Shown one piece after another: positions 7,569 to 12,492 of a stretch of 12,492 nucleotides of DNA. Each line of letters begins with the position of its first letter. Position 1 is the first letter of the stretch. Where the stretch lies: assembly GCA_964651045.1 (NCBI GenBank), contig CAZYVD010000072.1:1-12492 (forward strand), written 5' to 3'. The DNA is from CAZYVD01 sp964651045 (GTDB lineage Bacteria > Zhuqueibacterota > QNDG01 > DSAB01). Under the pieces are notes generated by a model. The model was given only the letters and a program-made list of their open reading frames with translations, ran no database searches and was not told the origin of the DNA. The translations under genes were made by a program, and so were the position numbers.

Positions 7569-7597
7569 ATTATATTTTAAAAAATTTTTTCCATCAA
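7569..7597 (-). promoter_or_regulatory. Housekeeping (sigma-70-type) promoter for the DUF6485-pdhAFXB-SDR operon
   Basis: Read on the minus strand, TTGATG (7592-7597) is separated by exactly 17 bp from a perfect TATAAT (7569-7574). The spacer is an A6-T6-A4 tract that may be intrinsically curved. Transcription would start near 7562, giving a leader of about 22 bases before the ATG at 7540. It is the best promoter in the window and sits in the right place for the operon. Confidence 0.7.
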
Positions 7598-7763
7598 ATC
7601 AAGTTATTTCTCTGCGATTACTTGAAAGTTGATCTACGGATTGACTCAAAAATAAAGTAACTTTAGGGGGATTGAACTTTTTAAAAAATTAATCGTTGCC
7701 TCATAATAGAATGTAACCATAAAACAGAAGAATTAATTATGAGTACAACGACTAAATAACTAC

Positions 7764-7791
7764 TCGTTCCCAAATTTGTGTTTGGGAACGA
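7764..7791. repeat. REP-like palindrome, 11-bp stem
   Basis: T-CGTTCCCAAA (7764-7774) and TTTGGGAACG-A (7781-7791) are perfectly complementary around a 6-base loop, TTTGTG. GTTCCCAAA...TTTGGGAAC palindromes resemble repetitive extragenic palindromes scattered in some bacterial genomes. It lies far from any gene end (over 200 bp from the nearest start), and no T-run follows, so it does not look like a simple terminator. Confidence 0.55.
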
Positions 7792-7840
7792 TGTTGAAAA
7801 TCTCTCTATATATATTGTATACGAGAAATATAGGTATTCT

Positions 7841-7905
7841 TTTTTTGGGATTGCGCGAGCATGTTGCCGCTTTTAAAAGCGACGCCAAGGCGTCGCAATC
7901 CAAAA
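7841..7905. repeat. Branched hairpin element (outer stem plus two inner hairpins)
   Basis: GGATTGCG (7848-7855) pairs with CGCAATCC (7894-7901), and runs of T (7841-7846) and A (7902-7905) can extend this. Inside lie two further perfect palindromes: CGCTTTTAAAAGCG (7868-7881) and GACGCC-AA-GGCGTC (7881-7894). The GC content is clearly higher than in the surrounding AT-rich spacer. The design fits a repetitive extragenic element or the relic of one. The T-run/A-run edges would also let the strong stem act as a terminator on either strand. Confidence 0.5.
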
Positions 7906-7983
7906 GTGAATAAAGAAAATTTGACTACTGCTAATATCTTCGGTTACATTTTATTTTGAGGCAACACGTTCTGTACAATTATA

Positions 7984-8090
7984 TTTAACCCGATTTAACG
8001 GATAAGAGATCGATTTATAGCTATTCTTCATCATCTAAATAGAATGAGGTTTGAGTACGAAACATTGCTTATCCGTTAATTCGGGTTTAA
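7984..8090. mobile_element. MITE-like element, 97 bp with 18-bp TIRs and TTTAA flanks
   Basis: The left terminus CCCGATTTAACGGATAAG (7989-8006) and the reverse complement of the right terminus (8068-8085) agree at 17 of 18 positions. The 61-bp interior shows no such symmetry. TTTAA stands immediately outside both ends (7984-7988 and 8086-8090) as a direct repeat, which is what a 5-bp target duplication would look like. No transposase is encoded in the window, so it would have to be moved in trans. In AT-rich DNA a 5-bp match could be chance. Confidence 0.55.
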
Positions 8091-8171
8091 TTTTAGTCTA
8101 AAATGGATATTAAACTTTTGTGTAAAAATATTCGTAGAAAAAATTGATAAAAAAAACAGTGGGGTGAAAAA

Positions 8172-8945
8172 ATGAAAAGATATTTAAAGATTACTGCATC
8201 GCTTCTCTCTCTTCTGTTTCTTTACACTACCGGTGCCTGTGGCTCAGATAAAAATATCGAGAACTATCTTAAGACCATGGCAGAAGAATTCATCAATGAG
8301 ATCCCTCCTGATTCATCTCTTATCTTTGGTATAAAATTGAAGGGAGATTCAAAAGAAGAATGGACCATAAGGATCTCTTCTGGAAAAGCAGAGGTCAACA
8401 GTGGTCTTCCAAAGCAATCCTCTTTTTGTTTTGTGACCGATAGAGAAACATTTATAAAGATAGCTACCAAAGAATTAAATCCACTAACAGCAATGGCTCG
8501 CGCAAATATAAATGATCCTGCTCCTCTGGATGTAATTCCATTAAATGGATTTATGCCGAACAAAAAGTTTCTGGGAAAACTTCTACCCATGACATATAGC
8601 TTTTTCATAACAAAAGCCCCAGAGGTTGTCTATTTCGGAGAGAAGTTCAGCAGAGAAATTCATGGAGGAAAGGCTGTTGTGTTTTATTACACGCCAGGGC
8701 TTAGGAGTGCCTGGTACAGAATAGAAGAAGGAATGATGATCAACAAAGATTTTAACAAATCACCCAATCCTTTTCCAAGCTATTTTATAGTGACTGACGG
8801 GCGTGGGAAGGCAAGAATTGGGAAAAAAGAGGTCGACTTGAGAAAGGGTATTGGTCTACTTGTTCCTGCTGGTGTCCCACATCAGTTCTGGGTCGAAAAG
8901 GGAAATATGGAATTAATAGTCATCATGTTTGGTGAGGGTGCTTAA
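8172..8945 (+). CDS. Exported SCP2 sterol-carrier domain plus cupin fusion protein
   Basis: 257 residues; the ATG is preceded by GGGGTG five bases upstream. A signal peptide (K2, R3, hydrophobic 7-18) ends near T-T-G-A-C23; the Cys suggests a lipoprotein, but the lipobox is weak (Thr at -3), so cleavage as a soluble protein is possible. Residues about 30-135 resemble an SCP2 domain, a fold with a tunnel for lipids or acyl-CoA. Residues about 165-257 are a single cupin domain with a complete second cupin motif, G226-x5-P232-x-G234-x2-H237. The region of the first motif has no His-x-His, so ordinary metal binding is doubtful. It is transcribed away from the dehydrogenase operon and has no close downstream partner (225-bp gap). 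A lipid-binding or small-molecule-binding periplasmic role is inferred; no enzyme activity can be assigned. Confidence 0.65.
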   Translation: MKRYLKITASLLSLLFLYTTGACGSDKNIENYLKTMAEEFINEIPPDSSLIFGIKLKGDSKEEWTIRISSGKAEVNSGLPKQSSFCFVTDRETFIKIATKELNPLTAMARANINDPAPLDVIPLNGFMPNKKFLGKLLPMTYSFFITKAPEVVYFGEKFSREIHGGKAVVFYYTPGLRSAWYRIEEGMMINKDFNKSPNPFPSYFIVTDGRGKARIGKKEVDLRKGIGLLVPAGVPHQFWVEKGNMELIVIMFGEGA

Positions 8946-9113
8946 AGCCTATAATTCAACAGTCAAAATTTTTTCGGTATACATTTTGCATAATACAAAA
9001 CTCATTCGAAGAGGCGATAATATCTATATTTAGAAATTAAATATAAGGTATTGAAATAACTGAAAATATGTATTCATTGACTAGGAGTTTGGCACTTGAG
9101 TGATCCTTATCGA

Positions 9114-9137
9114 TCTTTCACAATGAAAGAATTTTTT
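9114..9137 (+). terminator. Weak candidate intrinsic terminator
   Basis: CTTTCA-CAA-TGAAAG (9115-9129), extended by one T-A pair, forms a 7-bp stem followed after a few bases by six T residues (9132-9137). It lies about 170 bp after the stop of the SCP2/cupin gene. The stem is AT-rich with only two G-C pairs, so termination would be weak at best. Confidence 0.25.
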
Positions 9138-9149
9138 CAATATGTAATG

Positions 9150-9171
9150 TTTGTTACGGATGTGTAACAAA
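9150..9171 (+). promoter_or_regulatory. Perfect 8-bp inverted repeat over the start of the 110-residue gene
   Basis: TTTGTTAC-GGATGT-GTAACAAA is a perfect 8-bp inverted repeat with a 6-base centre, and its last A is the first base of the ATG at 9171. In mRNA, G-U and U-G pairs and a further A-U pair could lengthen the stem over the whole start codon. GGAT in the loop is the only Shine-Dalgarno-like sequence. It may be an operator or a hairpin limiting translation of this gene and of the kinase coupled to it. Confidence 0.45.
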
Positions 9172-9503
9172 TGTACTATATAACATATAAAAATATTCTT
9201 AAAGAAAATAAGAATTATGAAGACTTTATTGCCTGGATTGATAAATACTGGCCAATGCAAACAGGCTGGGGTGCACTATCTGTTACAATATGGAGTTGGC
9301 CTGAGCAAGGAAGAAAAGTCCTTTTTTGCAGATATCTTGTTAAGGATATAGAACATTGGAATGAAAGTGCCGTTGGCAAAGATGCCGAACAGTTGATTAA
9401 AAACTTAGGAGAAATCATCTCTTTAGAACACATATGCATCAAGATAACAAGGACTAAATGGGCTAAAAACTTATTATGGGAGCGAGCTGTTGAAGATAAT
9501 TAA
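9171..9503 (+). CDS. Trp-rich 110-residue hypothetical protein, overlaps the kinase gene
   Basis: I do not recognise a named family. The protein has no signal peptide or membrane segment. Its likely secondary structure (strand MYYITYKN, helix 15-27, strands around 35-41 and 49-55, helix 68-83, strand 85-93) suggests a ferredoxin-like alpha/beta fold, as in dimeric alpha-beta-barrel proteins. It contains eight Trp residues (22, 27, 33, 41, 43, 63, 97, 103) and a marked WPMQTGWG segment at 27-34. The start has only a weak ribosome binding site in the loop of an inverted repeat. Its end overlaps the TTG start of the histidine kinase gene by 14 bases, or lies one base before the alternative ATG, so the two are likely translated together. 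It may be a small sensor or ligand-binding partner of the kinase; this is inference. Confidence 0.65.
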   Translation: MYYITYKNILKENKNYEDFIAWIDKYWPMQTGWGALSVTIWSWPEQGRKVLFCRYLVKDIEHWNESAVGKDAEQLIKNLGEIISLEHICIKITRTKWAKNLLWERAVEDN

Positions 9504-11298
9504 TATGAAAAATCTTAATTTTTTCTCATCTGACCAGAACTTTGAGGCCGAACGAAAAAAGATCTTCCGTCAGGCTGTATCTATTGGTTCTATTCTATGC
9601 ACAATACTTGTTCCCCTGTTCAGCATACTCGACATGATATTTAAACCGCATCAGTTTGAGACTTTTCTTTTGATCCGCCTCACTGTTGTACTCACATGCA
9701 TTCTGATTTTTTTTATCAATAAAAAAAGCCCTGGAAGAAAACATCCATTCCTTCTTGCCTCCATAATGGCGGTTGTTGTATGTGGTTCTATTTCTCTGAT
9801 GTGTTTTATTGATCTCGGACCATCTGATCCTTACTATGCTGGTATCAATCTTCCTCTCCTCGGATTCGGCATCATGCTTCCTCTAACAATGAGTGAGAGC
9901 ATAATTGTTTTTATCTTTGTATGGCTCTCATATTTTCTACCAAACATGACTATCTTGCAACCAGAAGAAATCGGGATTTTTGCCAACAACAACTTCTTCC
10001 TGATTTCAACTATCATCATCTCTCTGATAAGTACTCAATACAATTTCAAATACACTAAGCGGCAGTGGATTTCTCGGAAAAAGCTAAGAGCTGCCCAGGA
10101 TGAAATAAAGAAACATGCAGATGAGCTTGAAAAGAAAGTAAAGGAGAGAACTCAAAAACTTCTCCAGTCTGAACGCCTTGCAGTTGTTGGACAGCTTGCT
10201 GGAGGAATTTCCCACGATTTTAACAATATTCTAACAGGAATCCTTGGAACAACATCTCTTCTTCTGAAGAGTACATCGAAAAAAAATCCGATCAGAAAAG
10301 AGATAGAGTGCATCAATCAACTTTCACTGCGTGCTGCAGATCTTGTAAAGCAACTTCTTCTTTTCAGCAGGCGTCAGGTTCTAAAATCTAAAATAATAAA
10401 CGTAAACGACATAATCAGGAATGTGGGGAAAATGCTTCACAGAGTACTGCGAGAGGACATTGAGCTGATGATCATTACACAGCCAGAGGTTGGTTATATC
10501 TACTCTGATCCAATCCAAATAGAGCAGATCATCTTAAATCTCTCCATTAATGCCAGAGATGCCATGCCTCATGGCGGCATGTTGATCATTGAGACGGCCA
10601 ATGTCACACTCGACGATTCTTACTGTAGAATAGGAAAGGTCTCTCTTGCTCCGGGTGACTATGTAATGATATCTGTCAGCGACACAGGAGTAGGAATGAA
10701 TGATGAAGTAAAATCAAAAATGTTTGATCCCTTCTTTACAACAAAGGAGGTTGGCAAAGGAACCGGACTCGGTCTTTCGACTGTATATGGAATTGTTAAA
10801 CAGAGCAAGGGAGACATAGTTGTCTACAGCGAAGAGGGAAAGGGAACCACAATAAAGATTCTATTACCCCGCATCATGGAACGAAAAAGCCCAAAACAGG
10901 ACAGGCCCAAAGAGATAAAGACCACAGGAGGTAAAGAGACGATCCTTCTTGTGGAAGATGAAGAAAAGATTCGTAATGTTACAGCACGCATGCTTGAAAA
11001 GCAGGGCTATAAAGTAATTCTTGCAGAAGAGGGCAGAGAGGCCATAAACATATGTAAACAGTATAACGGGAATATAGATCTTCTTGTCACAGATATAGTT
11101 ATGCCATACATGAGTGGTAAAGAGCTGGCTAAAAAGCTTGTTGCCAAGCGTTCAAACCTTAAGGTGCTGTTTATCTCGGGTTATTTCAACAATATTGAAT
11201 CCGAAGCATTTATGATAAAATCAAATTACAAATTTCTTCAAAAACCATATACATTTCAAACTCTCCACTCTACAATACGAAATATTTTCGACAACTGA
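9490..11298 (+). CDS. Hybrid sensor histidine kinase/response regulator, six-TM sensor
   Basis: 602 residues from TTG at 9490, which has GGGAG seven bases upstream; ATG at 9505 (597 residues) is the alternative. About six hydrophobic segments fall between 28 and 183 with very short loops, so ligands are probably sensed within or near the membrane. A coiled coil (195-228) leads to the HisKA domain with the phospho-acceptor H242 in SHDFNN. The ATPase domain shows the N box (N350-N354-D357), DTGVGM (398-403), DPFFTTK (413-419) and GKGTGLGLS (422-430). A C-terminal receiver follows (about 484-600), with acidic residues E489/D490, phospho-acceptor D535, S563 and K585. All catalytic residues are present, so it should be active. 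No DNA-binding output domain is fused, so a further phosphotransfer partner is needed elsewhere. A methyltransferase of the PhcB type follows. Confidence 0.9.
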   Translation: MKIINMKNLNFFSSDQNFEAERKKIFRQAVSIGSILCTILVPLFSILDMIFKPHQFETFLLIRLTVVLTCILIFFINKKSPGRKHPFLLASIMAVVVCGSISLMCFIDLGPSDPYYAGINLPLLGFGIMLPLTMSESIIVFIFVWLSYFLPNMTILQPEEIGIFANNNFFLISTIIISLISTQYNFKYTKRQWISRKKLRAAQDEIKKHADELEKKVKERTQKLLQSERLAVVGQLAGGISHDFNNILTGILGTTSLLLKSTSKKNPIRKEIECINQLSLRAADLVKQLLLFSRRQVLKSKIINVNDIIRNVGKMLHRVLREDIELMIITQPEVGYIYSDPIQIEQIILNLSINARDAMPHGGMLIIETANVTLDDSYCRIGKVSLAPGDYVMISVSDTGVGMNDEVKSKMFDPFFTTKEVGKGTGLGLSTVYGIVKQSKGDIVVYSEEGKGTTIKILLPRIMERKSPKQDRPKEIKTTGGKETILLVEDEEKIRNVTARMLEKQGYKVILAEEGREAINICKQYNGNIDLLVTDIVMPYMSGKELAKKLVAKRSNLKVLFISGYFNNIESEAFMIKSNYKFLQKPYTFQTLHSTIRNIFDN

Positions 11299-11336
11299 AA
11301 TTGATCAAATTCAAGCCAGTCAATATAAAAAATACG

Positions 11337-11366
11337 TTGAAACACATTCAAACTTAAAAGTATAAC
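11337..11366 (+). promoter_or_regulatory. Candidate promoter for the methyltransferase gene
   Basis: TTGAAA (11337-11342) stands 18 bp upstream of TATAAC (11361-11366) in the 129-bp gap after the kinase gene. Transcription would start near 11373. The region is AT-rich, with a further TATATATATAT tract at about 11386-11396, so chance matches are likely. No strong terminator separates the kinase from the methyltransferase, so readthrough is equally possible. Confidence 0.3.
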
Positions 11367-11487
11367 TGCATGTATTTGTTGATCTTATATATATATTATA
11401 CTTCTATAGAATAAGATGGTATGATGTTTGCTTAATATTTGTACAACTTTTATTACAGAAATTTCAAAACTATTTCAATATTTTAAT

Positions 11488-12426
11488 ATGACAACATATA
11501 CAACAATACAAACTCAGAAAAAAGATTTTGAGACGATTCTTAATGAATTCAAAGATTTCCTCTCAACAATAAACGACTCAAACATCACCCGTTTTAGAGA
11601 CAATCTCTATAAAAAAATAAGAGAGATTGCAAAAATAATAGACTCTTCACCAAATAGAGAACTTTTAAAAAAGTATTTCTATGATGCATTCAGCGATTTT
11701 GATGCAAGCCCTATCCACAGAAGGGCAAGAGAAAAACCACTTGGGTATGCAGGAGACTATCTGTTAATAGACTGGATATATACAGAAAAGAAGTCAAGGA
11801 ACGGGATCAGCAGATTCCTAGACGAACTTTTCCACAGCTATGAAGCAGCCGAGGCTGTTCGCAACCGCAAACAGTTTTTCATTAATAAGTGCCACAAGAT
11901 GATCAGAGAGTCATGTTCTACAATCCATATTCTAAACATTGGATGCGGCTCCTGCAGAGACATATTAGAAACTATCACAACATGCAAAAACAGGCAAAGC
12001 GCCTTTTTCCACTGTATAGACCAGGAGCAAGAAGCAATAGAATATGCCAGAAACCTTTTGAAAGACAATGTTCCAATGAACAATATAAAACTCGAATGTG
12101 CAAACTGTTTCAGATTCAGGAGCAACCAAAAATATGATCTCATATGGTCGGCAGGAATGTTTGACTATTTTGAAGACAGACTCGTCATTATTCTATTGAG
12201 GAAATTATGGCGCTATTTGAAGGATGGGGGAGAAATTGTTTTTGGAAACTTCAGTCCAAAAAACCCTACAAAAATTGGCATGGAGCTAGGATGCAATTGG
12301 TATCTCATTCACAGAAGCAGTAATGACCTGATTCGTCTCTGTAAAAAAGCAAATATTCCCTTTTCTGAAATCGAGATAGAAAGTGAGCCCCTTGGCATCA
12401 ACCTTTTCTGTACAATAAAAAAATAG
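11488..12426 (+). CDS. SAM-dependent methyltransferase, PhcB-like (3-hydroxy fatty acid methyl ester synthase family)
   Basis: 312 residues from the ATG at 11488; TTG at 11428 would add 20 residues, and neither start has a clear ribosome binding site. An N-terminal helical part contains the family motif KPLGYAGDY (83-91). The class I methyltransferase core follows: motif I ILNIGCGSC (148-156), the acidic residue D178 after strand 2 that should bind the SAM ribose, SAGMFDYFEDR (221-231), and WRYLKDGGEIVFGNFSP (241-257). WYLIHR (271-276) is also typical. I recognise these features from proteins annotated as extracellular-factor 3-hydroxypalmitic acid methyl ester biosynthesis enzymes, named after Ralstonia PhcB. 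It would methylate a fatty acid, or another acid, using SAM in the cytoplasm. Family members are numerous and mostly untested, so the substrate is uncertain; the adjacent multi-TM kinase supports a signalling role. Confidence 0.75.
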   Translation: MTTYTTIQTQKKDFETILNEFKDFLSTINDSNITRFRDNLYKKIREIAKIIDSSPNRELLKKYFYDAFSDFDASPIHRRAREKPLGYAGDYLLIDWIYTEKKSRNGISRFLDELFHSYEAAEAVRNRKQFFINKCHKMIRESCSTIHILNIGCGSCRDILETITTCKNRQSAFFHCIDQEQEAIEYARNLLKDNVPMNNIKLECANCFRFRSNQKYDLIWSAGMFDYFEDRLVIILLRKLWRYLKDGGEIVFGNFSPKNPTKIGMELGCNWYLIHRSSNDLIRLCKKANIPFSEIEIESEPLGINLFCTIKK

Positions 12427-12442
12427 TTATATCTTAAAATAC

Positions 12443-12458
12443 TGCACTTTTGCACTTT
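12443..12458 (+). repeat. Tandem 8-bp duplication
   Basis: TGCACTTT occurs twice in direct succession after the methyltransferase stop codon. It is followed by an AGGAG-like ribosome binding site and an ATG whose frame closes after five codons. Confidence 0.35.
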
Positions 12459-12492
12459 TAGGAGTGAACATGTACCACTTGATTTGAATAAA

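Larger units (their letters stand above)
7695..7965. repeat. 271-bp segment bounded by 24-bp inverted repeats
   Basis: The left end GTTGCCTCATAATAGAATGT+AACC (7695-7718) matches the reverse complement of the right end (7942-7965) at 22 of 24 positions. A third, shorter relative of the same end lies inverted at 7736-7751 (reverse complement TCGTTGTACTCATAAT), so the left end alone can form a stem with it. No clear target-site duplication flanks the segment. It may be a decayed non-autonomous mobile element or a compound of several small elements. Confidence 0.55.
7556..8171. other. Divergent gene-free region, 616 bp
   Basis: No convincing coding sequence lies here on either strand. It separates the minus-strand dehydrogenase operon from the plus-strand lipoprotein gene. 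From left to right it holds the operon promoter, a 271-bp segment bounded by inverted repeats with two strong palindromes inside, a 97-bp MITE-like element, and about 80 bp of AT-rich leader before the gene at 8172. No tRNA or known riboswitch pattern was recognised. Confidence 0.7.

Noticed and set aside
7695..8090. Possible CRISPR array in the repeat-rich spacer.
   Set aside because: The repeats are inverted pairs of several different sequences; there are no regularly spaced direct repeats and no cas genes.
9090..9106. TTGGCAC at 9089-9095, resembling a sigma-54 -24 element before the 110-residue gene.
   Set aside because: The required GC of the -12 element at the right distance is missing (the bases there are AT), so it is not a sigma-54 promoter.
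11296..11313. Near-palindrome TGAAATTGATCAAATTCA over the kinase stop codon as a terminator.
   Set aside because: It is AT-rich with an internal mismatch and no following T-run, so a terminator role is not supported.
11838..12143. Minus-strand and second plus-strand open frames within the methyltransferase gene.
   Set aside because: Both overlap the methyltransferase core motifs and show no family features of their own.
12460..12487. AGGAG ribosome-binding-site-like sequence followed by ATG at 12470.
   Set aside because: The frame ends after five codons (MYHLI). It could be a leader peptide or the start of a gene disrupted by a frameshift, but only five bases of window remain, so no gene is called.

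Overview
The window looks like a chromosomal stretch from an AT-rich, probably anaerobic or microaerophilic, uncultured bacterium. Pointers are a GWxTD-domain protein (a family seen mainly in Acidobacteria, the Bacteroidetes/Ignavibacteria group and several candidate phyla), a flavin/iron-sulfur amine dehydrogenase cluster, a DUF6485-type cysteine-rich protein and an ECF sigma/anti-sigma pair. The sequence alone does not fix the phylum. The genes point away from a central gene-free region at about 7556-8171: everything left of it is on the minus strand and everything right of it on the plus strand.

Left arm, read right to left. A canonical promoter (TTGATG-17-TATAAT, 7569-7597) drives a tight gene run: a small Cys-rich DUF6485-like protein, four genes that match in order and domain content the heterotetrameric dye-linked proline dehydrogenase operon pdhA-pdhF-pdhX-pdhB, and a short-chain dehydrogenase-like protein that lacks the usual catalytic Tyr and Lys. 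The dehydrogenase would oxidise an amino or imino acid at PdhB and pass electrons through [2Fe-2S] and [4Fe-4S] subunits to PdhA. A 94-bp gap then separates a second minus-strand run: ECF sigma factor, zinc-finger transmembrane anti-sigma factor, membrane-anchored TPR/HEAT/GWxTD protein, and the start of a lipoprotein gene cut by the window edge. This second set reads as an envelope-sensing regulatory operon.

Centre. The 630-bp divergent spacer is rich in inverted repeats: a 271-bp segment bounded by 24-bp inverted repeats (22/24 identical), holding a REP-like 11-bp-stem palindrome and a branched hairpin, and next to it a 97-bp MITE-like element with 18-bp terminal inverted repeats (17/18) flanked by TTTAA direct repeats.

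Right arm, plus strand. An exported SCP2-plus-cupin fusion protein is followed by a Trp-rich 110-residue protein whose start codon lies inside a perfect inverted repeat. That gene overlaps a six-TM hybrid histidine kinase/receiver, and 3' of it lies a methyltransferase resembling PhcB (3-hydroxypalmitate methyl ester synthase family). A multi-TM kinase beside a PhcB-like methyltransferase resembles the Phc/Lqs/Cqs autoinducer systems, so the most interesting hypothesis here is an undescribed fatty-acid-ester cell-cell signalling module.
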